Assembly: GCA_015478675.1 (NCBI GenBank)
Contig: JADMIH010000002.1
Coordinates: 1-64,000 of the forward strand
Length of the DNA: 64,000 bases
Direction: 5' to 3'
Source of the DNA: Chloroflexota bacterium
GTDB taxonomy: Bacteria; Chloroflexota; Chloroflexia; QHBQ01; JADMIH01
Shown: in pieces, positions 16,321 through 24,500 of the stretch
Layout: each line of letters starts with the position of its first letter
Numbering within the stretch: the stretch's first letter is position 1
The notes under the pieces: generated by a model
The model's database searches: none
Seen by the model: the letters and a program-made list of their open reading frames with translations, nothing else
What the model was told of the DNA's origin: nothing
Translations under genes and position numbers: made by a program

Positions 16321-17274
16321 TCATCCGGCCAGCTTATGATCGGCAAGCACTTCATCGATCACGCGCCGGGATTCCTTTGCTTTCAACGGGTGGGTGTGCA
16401 TGTGCTCAGCAAGTGTAATCAGCCCCTTCCACAGCGCCCAGCCACGACCTCGCGCCCAGGCTGCGCCATCTACCGGAACACCTGCGCGGAACCCTTCCCG
16501 GCTTTCGCCTGACAGGAGCGTCCACGCAATGGTCAGGTCGCACGCGGGATCACCTACGGCCGAACACCCGAAGTCGATAACGGCACTCAACCGGCCCCCC
16601 TTGACGAGCAGATTGCCTACAGCAACGTCCCCGTGGAGCCAGACGGGCGGGCCATGCCATGTTGCACTGAGACCTGCCTCCCACACGTCAGTCGCTGCAT
16701 CTGCGTCAATGTGGCTTTCTAATGCTGCGATAGCTTGCCTGGTTTCAGCGTCCAGAACCGCCAGCGGCCCGCCGCGATAAAAGCTGTGTGGTCCGGCGGG
16801 CGGGCCTCCGGTTGGGTCGATGCGCTGCAGGGCGGTGAGGAACTCAGCCAGCGCCGTCGCAAATTGGCGCAGATCAGCGATCGTCTCAATAGTTGCGATC
16901 TCTCCGTCCAGCCACCGGTAAACAGACCAGCGCCAGGGATAACTCTCACCAGGAAGTCCCATGGCCAGCGGGGTAGGTATTGGCAGAGGCAGGAGCGGAG
17001 CAAGCCTGGGCAACCAGAGGTGTTCCTTCTCCACTTGTGCGACGTACCCCTGAGCGCTGGGAAGTCGCACGCTCATCTCTTTGCCGAGATGAAACGTCCT
17101 GTTGTCATGCCCGTCGAATTCGACTGGCTCGATGGGAAGGTGTGCCCACTGGGGAAATTGCGCGGCGACTAACCGGCGCACGAGGGCTACGTTGATGTCT
17201 ACGTTTGTAGCAGGCTTATTATCACTCACACTAATTGGGCATGGCTCCTTCCGTTGAGCCTGTCCCTCTTCCAT
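16321..17274 (-). CDS. Aminoglycoside phosphotransferase (APH) family protein
   Basis: 317 residues. The APH fold is shown by WLHGDVAVGNLLVKGG (catalytic HGD...N) and VIDFGCSAVGDPACDL (metal-binding DFG), with an N-lobe segment FDGHDNRTFHLG and YRWLDGEIA at the hinge. Length is normal for the family. These enzymes phosphorylate aminoglycosides, macrolides, hygromycin-like drugs or small metabolites such as homoserine; substrate cannot be read here. ATG at 17274 has GGAGGT directly before it, rather close. It stands apart from neighbours (44 bp from the response regulator stop), possibly in the same transcription unit as the two-component pair upstream. Confidence 0.85.
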   Translation of the reverse strand: MEEGQAQRKEPCPISVSDNKPATNVDINVALVRRLVAAQFPQWAHLPIEPVEFDGHDNRTFHLGKEMSVRLPSAQGYVAQVEKEHLWLPRLAPLLPLPIPTPLAMGLPGESYPWRWSVYRWLDGEIATIETIADLRQFATALAEFLTALQRIDPTGGPPAGPHSFYRGGPLAVLDAETRQAIAALESHIDADAATDVWEAGLSATWHGPPVWLHGDVAVGNLLVKGGRLSAVIDFGCSAVGDPACDLTIAWTLLSGESREGFRAGVPVDGAAWARGRGWALWKGLITLAEHMHTHPLKAKESRRVIDEVLADHKLAG

Positions 17275-17318
17275 ACCTCCATTCTACCAACTTTGCTGAG
17301 TGAAGTTCATATCAGGCT

Positions 17319-17969
17319 CTAGAGCAAGCCCTTTTCTACCGCGTACATCGCGGCCTGGGTGCGGTCTTGCACCTGGATCTTGCGATAGATTTCGGAAAGC
17401 TGGTTGCGAACCCGTGACTCGGATATCCCAACTCGTGTCGAAATCTCCTTGTTGCTCCGGCCCTGAGCGACTAATCGCAAGAGGATCACCTCGCGCTCAG
17501 TGAGCTTCTCTCCGGCTAACTCTGATTGCGTCAGCTCCTGCCCCTGTAACCTCTGCAACTCACTCAGCATGCGTGTTGCAAGTTCCCGTGTCATGACTGC
17601 CTGGCCTGCTGCAACCGTCTTAATTGTATCCAGAAGCTCATCCGGGTCAGCGTCTTTGTGTAGATAGCCCTTTGCCCCCATTCGCAGAGCTTCCACTGTC
17701 AGCTGCTCTTCTTGATACATCGTAAGCATAATGACTTTCACATCGGGCAATTCCTGCACAATCCGACCGGTCGCCTGCACGCCATTAAGACCTGGCAGTT
17801 GGATGTCCATCAGTACGACATCAGGACGTAGTTGGCGGGTCAGCTCGACAGCTGTCGCTCCATCGGCAGCTTCGCCGACAATCTGAATATCCTGGTCTCG
17901 ACTCAGCGCAGTCTTGAGGCCCAGCCTGGTCAGTTGGTGGTCATCGACGAGTAACACACGGATGCTCAT
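17319..17969 (-). CDS. NarL/FixJ-type response regulator
   Basis: 216 residues. The receiver has LLVDDHQLTRLG, phospho-acceptor VLMDIQLPGLNG, the Thr in MLTMYQ and Lys in GYLHKD. The LuxR-type helix-turn-helix is LTEREVILLRLVAQGRSNKEISTRVGISESRVRNQLSEIYRKI. Start overlaps the stop of the kinase gene by 4 nt (ATGA), so the two are a translationally coupled pair. Unlike the pair at 14-16 kb it lacks the acidic insert and matches the common NarL form. Confidence 0.93.
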   Translation of the reverse strand: MSIRVLLVDDHQLTRLGLKTALSRDQDIQIVGEAADGATAVELTRQLRPDVVLMDIQLPGLNGVQATGRIVQELPDVKVIMLTMYQEEQLTVEALRMGAKGYLHKDADPDELLDTIKTVAAGQAVMTRELATRMLSELQRLQGQELTQSELAGEKLTEREVILLRLVAQGRSNKEISTRVGISESRVRNQLSEIYRKIQVQDRTQAAMYAVEKGLL

Positions 17970-19294
17970 ACCGGACTCCTGTTCTCCTCACGTTGGGTAA
18001 CTGCTTTGCTGTCTGTGAAGCTCGATGGTTCCTGCGGTGCTGCGGCTCTTGGACGATAAGGAGCAGTGACCTTGACCACCGTGCCTCCGCGACGTGAGCT
18101 CGTTATCTTCAGTTTCCCATCTATTGAGGTTACGAGTTCGTGCATAGTAGCCAGGCCAAGGTGCCCATCTTGGACGCTACGCCGAAGTGTCATATCGGTA
18201 TCAAACCCGACACCATCATCCCGAATTTCAAGCTCAACCGTGTCTTTCAAATGTTCGAGGCGTATCCAGGCATGTTGGCCGTTGCTATGCTTCTGTACGT
18301 TTCTTAGCGCCTCCTGTGCTATCCGGAACAACGCTATCTCGAGATTAGTATCCAGGCGACCCAATCTGTGGCTGCTTACTTCGACCTTGGGAGTGCCACC
18401 CCGTTGAGTAGCCAGTTGGTCTAGAGCTGCCGGTAGACCATAGAGGTCCAGTATCGCAGGATGTAATTCGGTTGAAAGCTCCCTTAATTCTCGGATGGCG
18501 CTATCGACAAGCGTGAGCAATTCCTCTGGAGCCTGCTCATTGTGTATGGCCAGGCGCAACGCCCCTAAGTCCTGCACCGGCCCTTCATGCAGCACCTGGG
18601 AGAGATGCTTACGCTCGCTCTCCCGGGTTGCGATCACCTGCTGAAGTAAATGCGCCTGGTCAGTATGTGCCTTTTGTAACTCGGTAATAAAACGTTCCAC
18701 GACGGCCAGGTAGCCCAGTAAGACGGGCGTCAGGCTGAGAAGCATGAAGAAAGTCGCGCTGACGTTTTCGTACTGTACCTTCGCCACCGAGACGGTTGCG
18801 GGATGCGGCCATATCCCAATACCGGCAGTCGCGAATAACATTGCATAGTTCAAAATAAGCCAGCCCAGAGTGATGATCACACCTCGCCGACCCAGGCATA
18901 ACCCGGCACCAAGAACGTAGATGAGCACCAGCATGGCGTGGGGGTTGATATTTGGCCCGTCCATGTACGTCGTAGCGAGCAGCGTTACAGAGATGCCTAT
19001 TAGTGTGCAGGCTAACACGCATGCCTTGTAATATTTCTCGATCCATTTGCTCACGAGGAATGTAGCCAGGCAGGCCAAGGCGACCACGAACACCCTGGTT
19101 AATATGAGCCGCCAGTCGCCCCAATGCTCCAGCGTATATGGAACGCTGAACATGATACCGACCACACAGAATATGATCGCAGCTGCACGTACCACGTTGG
19201 GCGCGTAGAGCAGAACGCCGTTGGAGATCGTTACCGGCCCCTCCGGCTTCAACCAGCTGTAGGTAAGCTTCATCGTGCGCGCTAGTCTGCTCAT
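17966..19294 (-). CDS. DesK-type sensor histidine kinase
   Basis: 442 residues. Six hydrophobic segments fill residues 30-205, then a linker helix, the phosphoacceptor helix with ATRESERKHLSQVLHEGPVQDLG, and HATPase_c (EALRNVQKHSNGQHAW, RDDGVGFDTD, GHLGLATMHELV, GGTVVKV). The membrane part has no extracellular domain of note, so it probably senses something in or near the membrane. The start at 19294 has GAGGAG 6 nt upstream. It is divergent from the P450 gene with 73 bp between, so it may control that gene. Confidence 0.92.
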   Translation of the reverse strand: MSRLARTMKLTYSWLKPEGPVTISNGVLLYAPNVVRAAAIIFCVVGIMFSVPYTLEHWGDWRLILTRVFVVALACLATFLVSKWIEKYYKACVLACTLIGISVTLLATTYMDGPNINPHAMLVLIYVLGAGLCLGRRGVIITLGWLILNYAMLFATAGIGIWPHPATVSVAKVQYENVSATFFMLLSLTPVLLGYLAVVERFITELQKAHTDQAHLLQQVIATRESERKHLSQVLHEGPVQDLGALRLAIHNEQAPEELLTLVDSAIRELRELSTELHPAILDLYGLPAALDQLATQRGGTPKVEVSSHRLGRLDTNLEIALFRIAQEALRNVQKHSNGQHAWIRLEHLKDTVELEIRDDGVGFDTDMTLRRSVQDGHLGLATMHELVTSIDGKLKITSSRRGGTVVKVTAPYRPRAAAPQEPSSFTDSKAVTQREENRSPV

Positions 19295-19306
19295 AGCGAC
19301 TCCTCA

Positions 19307-19336
19307 TTGAATGAACCCTGTGCCAGAAATTATAAT
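19307..19336 (+). promoter_or_regulatory. Promoter of the P450 gene
   Basis: TTGAAT (19307-19312), 18 bp, TATAAT (19331-19336), 31 bp before the P450 ATG. It overlaps the upstream region of the divergent kinase gene. Confidence 0.65.
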
Positions 19337-19367
19337 GCAGAAGGTACAGTTTGCATAAGGGGCAGTT

Positions 19368-20714
19368 ATGGGTAATCACAAAACGATTCCTGGCATTTCG
19401 GAACCGCCGCTGATCGGAAGTCTGCTGCCTGCACTGACGAGCGACACAAGCTTCCGGCAGAAAATGCGTGAGGAGTACCCGGACATCAGCCGCTTCCGCG
19501 TTGGACCATACACATTTGTGACTGTAGCGGAGCCCGAGTTGTGTCAGGAAGTATTGACGCACACAGACGAATTCGACAAGACTCCTGCCGTCACTGCGGC
19601 GGCTCGCCCAGCATTCGGGTTCGGCATATTGCTGATAGAGAACCGGCCCCATCGCGCCCGCAGGCGCATGATCCAGCCCGCGTTCAATCACAGCCGCATC
19701 GTTACGTACGTCGATACTATCAGTAAGCACGCCATGGAGCGAGGGCAGATGTGGGCCGACGACCAGGTTATAGACATTGGCAACGAGATGACAAATCTCA
19801 CGATGCGAGTCATCGGCAAGATCATGTTCGACCTTGATGATCTAGGCGATGAGGACGAACTGGGGCAGGCGATCACGACCGTCTTCGACTACATGAAGAC
19901 AGCGTTCCTACTGCCGGTACCGTTATCTTGGCCCTTGCCTCATAACATCAAGATGCGGAAAGCGCTCACCATGCTGGACAGCACAATCTACAATACTATT
20001 GCTCGACGACGTGCTTCCAGCGAGAGCAAGGGTGATCTGATATCCCTGCTGCTGGCCGCCCGCGACGAAGATGGCCGCCAACTCACAGATGAGGAGATAC
20101 GAGACGATGCGATGGCAATTCTGGTTGCCGGGCACGAAACTACAGCCTATTCTCTAGCCTTTGCCTTTTACCTGCTGACCAAACATCCTGCCGTTTACTC
20201 AAGGCTCCAGCATGAGGTGCGCAATGTGCTGCAAGGTCGCCCGCCTACGCTGGAGGATCTCGCTCATCTACCGTATACAGTGCAGGTGTTCAAGGAAACA
20301 CTCAGGCTGTTCCCGGCAGCTCACACGTTACCTCGCCAGGCCACAGTAGACACAACAATTGGGAGCTACGAAGTACGAAAAGGCTGGTTCGTGGGAGTGG
20401 ACATTTGGGGAATGCATCGTCGACCCGACTACTTCCCCAACCCGAAGCGCTTTGACCCCGATCGCTTTACCCCAGGGCGAGAAGCGCAAATCCCACGCAA
20501 CACATACCTTCCGTTCGGCAGCGGCCCGCGGAACTGCATTGGACGTGGGCTGGCAATGCTTGAGGGACCGCTCGCTCTGGCGGCACTGACACAGCAGGTT
20601 CGCCTCGAGGCAGAACCTGCAACGCGCCTCAAGCTGAAGTTCTTGCTGACCATCCGCCCAAAGAAGCCTTTGATGATGCGAGTTCATCGTCTCGATGCTA
20701 CAAGGTCCTCGTAG
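19368..20714 (+). CDS. Cytochrome P450
   Basis: 448 residues, full length for a bacterial P450. I-helix oxygen-binding motif is AGHETT in AILVAGHETTAYSLAF; K-helix ExxR is ETLRLFP; the heme-cysteine loop is FGSGPRNCIGRGLA. The absence of an N-terminal membrane anchor suggests a soluble enzyme that uses separate redox partners, none of which is encoded nearby. AAGGGG lies 6 nt before the ATG. The sequence style (HETTAY, PRNCIG) is that of the CYP4/CYP102-like bacterial group that acts on fatty acids, terpenoids or similar lipids; substrate is not determinable. Confidence 0.95.
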   Translation: MGNHKTIPGISEPPLIGSLLPALTSDTSFRQKMREEYPDISRFRVGPYTFVTVAEPELCQEVLTHTDEFDKTPAVTAAARPAFGFGILLIENRPHRARRRMIQPAFNHSRIVTYVDTISKHAMERGQMWADDQVIDIGNEMTNLTMRVIGKIMFDLDDLGDEDELGQAITTVFDYMKTAFLLPVPLSWPLPHNIKMRKALTMLDSTIYNTIARRRASSESKGDLISLLLAARDEDGRQLTDEEIRDDAMAILVAGHETTAYSLAFAFYLLTKHPAVYSRLQHEVRNVLQGRPPTLEDLAHLPYTVQVFKETLRLFPAAHTLPRQATVDTTIGSYEVRKGWFVGVDIWGMHRRPDYFPNPKRFDPDRFTPGREAQIPRNTYLPFGSGPRNCIGRGLAMLEGPLALAALTQQVRLEAEPATRLKLKFLLTIRPKKPLMMRVHRLDATRSS

Positions 20715-20872
20715 GGCGCTGGTCTGATGGAAGACGGACAGTGCCGCCTGCAACGCTCAGCACGCCGGCGTCTTCGAGGGCCCGCCAGGCAAGTGGGGTG
20801 TCCGCGGGCTACCAATCTTCCTCGCAGCTTCACCAGCCTCGCTACCGTCTTAGGACCAGGAGGATATCCGAG

Positions 20873-22591
20873 ATGCCAGGAGTACCAAGCACTGAAATCA
20901 CCGAGGTCGCTGAGGAGTTTGCCGAAGGGGTGTTGCGGCGCTCGCCCACGACAGCGACATCTTTAGGGGACCGACGCTTTGATGACCGTCTCCCCGACAT
21001 CGGTCCCGAAGGTCGAGCTGAGGAGCGGGCGGCGCTCCTCGACCTGAGAGAGAAGCTGTCAAGGATCGACCGCTCCTCACTGGCAGGGGAAGATGCTATC
21101 ACCCATCACATGCTGGAGTTGGCGGCCGACTACGGTCTGGCCTCCCTGGATCGCCAATTGTATCACCTGGCGGTGGACCAGGTAGGAGGGCCGCAGGTCA
21201 GTTTCGCCATGCTCCTCAACTGGCACACGATGGAGACCGAGCAGAATACCCGCGATCTGCTAGCGCGGTTCCGCGCCTTCCCCGGGTACATGGATCAGTA
21301 CCTCGGCAACCTCCAAGAAGGAGCCTCACGGGAGAGAACCTCACCTCGCATCGCTGTAGAGCGGGTGATCGGTCAATTGACGGCGCTGCTGGCTACCTCG
21401 CCGGAAGCTTCCCCTTATGGTAGAACCGCACAGAAGGCGCTGGGCGATCTGTCCCATCAACTCCTCGCGGCCATACGTAACTCCATCTACCCGGCGTTTG
21501 AAAAGCTGCTGAACTATCTCGAAACCGAGTATATTCCGGTTGCCCGCGAGGAGCCTGGGCTGTGTTCCATACCAGAGGGGGAGGAGACTTACGCAGAACT
21601 GGTGCGGCAGGCGACGCAGAGCGACTTCACACCTGAGCAGATACACCAGATCGGCATAGAGGAGCTACAGGGCATCCACGAGGAGATGCGGGCTTTGGGC
21701 ATGATGGGCGTGACGGGCGTCCGAGAATACTCGGAGAAGCTCAAGGCCGACCCGGCCAACCACTTCATGTCCAGAGAGGAGTTGCTCCAGGCAGCGCAAG
21801 AATTGTACGACCAGGCATACGCGGCGTTACCCGAGCTCTTCGGTCATCTCCCCGCCACCCCCTGCCGAGTGATACCTATCGAGGAGTACCGGGAGAAAGA
21901 CAGCATGGCAGCCTTCTACTACCCGCCCAGCCAGGATGGCTCCCGCCCCGGCACCTACTATGTCAACACCTACCGTCCCGACACCCGCCCACGCTACAAC
22001 CTCCCCGCCCTCACCCTACACGAGGCGGTGCCCGGCCACCACCTGCAGATAGCCATCCAGAATGAAGCCCAGGGCGTCCCTCGCTTCCGAAGGCACGAGC
22101 TCGGTACGGACGGCGCGCTTACAGCCTTTACAGAGGGGTGGGGGCTGTACAGTGAGCGGCTAGGCACGCCAATGGGGATGTACAGCACGGACCTGGAGCG
22201 CTTCGGCATGCTCTCGTACCAGGCATGGCGGGCCGCCCGGCTGGTAGTGGACTCTGGCATACATGCGTTGCGGTGGCCGCGAGAACGGGCTATACAGTTC
22301 ATGCTGGACAACGTAGGCCTGCCAGAGAACGAGGTGGTGAACGAGGTAGACCGCTACATCGTCTGGCCGAGCCAGGCACTGGCCTACAAGATGGGGCAGC
22401 GGCACATAGAGGCATTGAGACGTCAAGCGGAAGAGAGACTTGAAGGGCAGTTCGACCTGAGAGCGTTCCACGACGAGCTTTTGCGCCATGGGGCTATTCC
22501 GCTAACGACAGCGACATTCGTCATCGAGAGATGGATCGAAGGCCAGCATGAGCACGATGGAAACGCGGAGACGGAGAACGCAGAAGGCTAG
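20873..22591 (+). CDS. DUF885 family zinc peptidase-like protein
   Basis: 572 residues from the ATG at 20873, which has CCAGGAGG about 9 nt upstream; reading from 20741 adds a low-quality extension. The zinc-binding helix is LHEAVPGHHLQIA (HExxxGHH), followed by FTEGWGLYSERLG, both diagnostic of DUF885. A C-terminal helical part has WPSQALAYKMGQ. Family members are predicted metallohydrolases, probably peptidases, with very little biochemistry known. No signal peptide, so a cytosolic role is likely. It follows the P450 gene by 158 bp on the same strand. Confidence 0.92.
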   Translation: MPGVPSTEITEVAEEFAEGVLRRSPTTATSLGDRRFDDRLPDIGPEGRAEERAALLDLREKLSRIDRSSLAGEDAITHHMLELAADYGLASLDRQLYHLAVDQVGGPQVSFAMLLNWHTMETEQNTRDLLARFRAFPGYMDQYLGNLQEGASRERTSPRIAVERVIGQLTALLATSPEASPYGRTAQKALGDLSHQLLAAIRNSIYPAFEKLLNYLETEYIPVAREEPGLCSIPEGEETYAELVRQATQSDFTPEQIHQIGIEELQGIHEEMRALGMMGVTGVREYSEKLKADPANHFMSREELLQAAQELYDQAYAALPELFGHLPATPCRVIPIEEYREKDSMAAFYYPPSQDGSRPGTYYVNTYRPDTRPRYNLPALTLHEAVPGHHLQIAIQNEAQGVPRFRRHELGTDGALTAFTEGWGLYSERLGTPMGMYSTDLERFGMLSYQAWRAARLVVDSGIHALRWPRERAIQFMLDNVGLPENEVVNEVDRYIVWPSQALAYKMGQRHIEALRRQAEERLEGQFDLRAFHDELLRHGAIPLTTATFVIERWIEGQHEHDGNAETENAEG

Positions 22592-22628
22592 TTGAAGAGT
22601 TGCAACCGATTTCAGCTCCTCAGCAGTG

Positions 22629-23675
22629 CTATGCAGGGTCTGTTGCTACGCCGACAGTTACAGCGAGAGTTTGTAAGCTAGCCATAACGCTCTCGACGTT
22701 ACCCGCTCTATCCGACATACGCACTCTTAGCAAATAGCCCGCGAGTACTGCTCTCACAAAACGGTCGGAATAGAGCTTGGAAATCACTCGGACTGGAACC
22801 AACCTCATCGCCTTTCCCATTGTCGCAACAACAGTCACATCTCCGACAAACAACCCCTCTTTCACAGCCTGCTTGGCACGTTTGTAGGTTATGTACATAT
22901 GCTGCCAAGCTGTGAAAGAGTCGGCTATGACACGGCAGTCTTCTCGTACCTGTCGCCATTGGTCCTCTGTCGCTCGAGCGAGAGCCTCGCGACCTGCCCG
23001 AATTGACATCAATTCGCGTAGGGGCACTGGTTGGGCCCATTCTTCCGGTGCGCCTGCTGCACGAGCAAAGAGTTCGCCAATTGATGGATAGCGAAGCTCC
23101 TCGGGGACATCGTAATCGTATTCCTCCTGGTAGTCCCATTCAATGGGCGGCTCCTTTTCGGCCGCAACGTGCAGCAGCCAGGTTATCAGCGCATTGACGT
23201 AGTCCTTATCCTTGTCGTACACACGTTTGTATGCGAGCTCAAGTAAAGAATCCGAGGCAGGTGAACGTAACCCCAACTGATCGGCCAGAGGCTGATCTGA
23301 GTAGAGGACACCGCTCTCGTCCAGCGACTGGACTTCTTCTTGGGCGCCTTCGATGACTTTCAAGCAATAAGCTCGCATATTGATTGGGTATCCATCGAGC
23401 CATAACTGCCAAAGCCAGGCATCGAAGTCTCGCAGCCCTTCCTTTTTCATCTCAAGCAGCCGCCGCGCAATCGAGACGCATTCTGGATTGTAGAATGTAA
23501 CCATTCTATGCCCGATGCGTATTTGCTCAAAGAGTGGTTCATTAGACCAAGCGAATACTTCTCGGTGCCATCGTTGGAGTTGCCAGCTTGAAATCCCTGT
23601 GCGCTGAAGCATCTCCTCCTCTGTGAGCCATTCACTCAATGGTCTTTCTGAAGATGATGCTTTATTAGTTTTCAT
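22629..23675 (-). CDS. MerR-like DNA-binding protein, unknown role
   Basis: 348 residues. Residues ~15-75 resemble a MerR-type winged helix (LTEEEMLQRTGISSWQLQRWHREVF, then FYNPECVSIARRLLEM). The rest is helical and acidic (WDYQEEYDYDVPEELRYPSIGELFARAAG) with no motif I know. It may be an accessory regulator of the surrounding block; a partner for the TGATAC palindromes cannot be excluded. A clear TATAAT lies upstream. It is convergent with the DUF885 gene. Confidence 0.6.
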   Translation of the reverse strand: MKTNKASSSERPLSEWLTEEEMLQRTGISSWQLQRWHREVFAWSNEPLFEQIRIGHRMVTFYNPECVSIARRLLEMKKEGLRDFDAWLWQLWLDGYPINMRAYCLKVIEGAQEEVQSLDESGVLYSDQPLADQLGLRSPASDSLLELAYKRVYDKDKDYVNALITWLLHVAAEKEPPIEWDYQEEYDYDVPEELRYPSIGELFARAAGAPEEWAQPVPLRELMSIRAGREALARATEDQWRQVREDCRVIADSFTAWQHMYITYKRAKQAVKEGLFVGDVTVVATMGKAMRLVPVRVISKLYSDRFVRAVLAGYLLRVRMSDRAGNVESVMASLQTLAVTVGVATDPA

Positions 23676-23725
23676 GACCTTGTTCCCTTCTCTGGCTCTA
23701 TGGCCACATTTCAGTTTCTGGCATA

Positions 23726-23731
23726 ATTATA
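23726..23731 (-). promoter_or_regulatory. -10 box upstream of the MerR-like gene
   Basis: A perfect TATAAT on the minus strand, 50 bp before the ATG at 23675. About 17 bp further upstream lies GACATT inside GGGACATTCCC, an imperfect palindrome that could be an operator. Confidence 0.5.
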
Positions 23732-23870
23732 GCAAGCAGAGATCTGGGAATGTCCCAATCTCGCGCACGGGTTAGTGTGCTGATGTGAGTCGCGGAAGCG
23801 TTAGGATTGGGAGTAACTGCAGGTGAGTGCCAGGTCGTAGGAGGCAGTTCAGGCGCTCAGGTTCTGGACA

Positions 23871-24443
23871 TTACGCCTTTGAGCGAGCCAGTTGCGCCCT
23901 AATAGCGTCGAGTTCCTTTTTGGTATTTTGCCAAATGCTATAGGCAGCTCTCTCAGCGCGCTGTAACTCCCACATTCGTCTGACAAGCGCCGCCGGCGGT
24001 GGTAGGCAAGTTGAAGCGGGTGCCACATTGAGATGAGCTTCAGCGGCACTGGACCTGAGCGTCCGTAAGGGAAGCTTGCCGAACTTCGCCAACAGGTTGA
24101 GATAGATCCTCAGGAACGTCGTGCCATGCGGTGCTTCGCCGCGAACTTTGTAGTAGCGATCGACGATGCCGTGCGCGCACTCATGTAAGACAGGCACTGG
24201 CTTTCGGGCAAATGTGGGCAGCTTGATCGTGTAGGGTCGCTCCCAGCACGCGCTGCGCCTGCCGCGACCGTCCTTGACCTCAGGAGGTTCAAGTCCGTAG
24301 CTGGCGAATACTTCTGTGATCAGCTTGCGGCACTCTTCCAGCGTAAGGTCTTTCTTGAGCATGGGCTGAATCTTCTTGTTTTCCCAGTCATATACCTTTT
24401 GCCGCTGATTATCACGGACTCCGTTAGCAGTAAGGGATGCCAT
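23871..24443 (-). CDS. SprT-like zinc metallopeptidase
   Basis: 190 residues from the ATG at 24443 (MASLTANGVRD), which has GAGGAG 7 nt upstream. The zincin motif HECAHGIVDRYY is followed 8 residues later by HGTTFLRIYLNLL, the SprT/wss1 pattern of HExxH plus a third His (or Glu/Asp) helix. SprT-like proteins cleave proteins crosslinked to DNA or act in protein quality control. It follows VWA and MoxR genes within an operon promoted at 27559-27593. MoxR, VWA and metallopeptidase genes often travel together, here unfused. Substrate unknown. Confidence 0.72.
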   Translation of the reverse strand: MASLTANGVRDNQRQKVYDWENKKIQPMLKKDLTLEECRKLITEVFASYGLEPPEVKDGRGRRSACWERPYTIKLPTFARKPVPVLHECAHGIVDRYYKVRGEAPHGTTFLRIYLNLLAKFGKLPLRTLRSSAAEAHLNVAPASTCLPPPAALVRRMWELQRAERAAYSIWQNTKKELDAIRAQLARSKA

Positions 24444-24500
24444 TTGTGTTCTCCTCATGCCCGATTGCACACATTCACGCACCGGGGATGTTCAATCACG

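Noticed and set aside
18660..19730. 356-codon minus-strand ORF overlapping the kinase and P450 genes
   Set aside because: Shadow frame of two clear genes; no family resemblance and an improbable Cys/Arg-rich composition.
20741..20872. Upstream extension of the DUF885 gene
   Set aside because: The ATG at 20873 has a strong ribosome site; the extension is Arg/Ser-rich and does not fit the family start.
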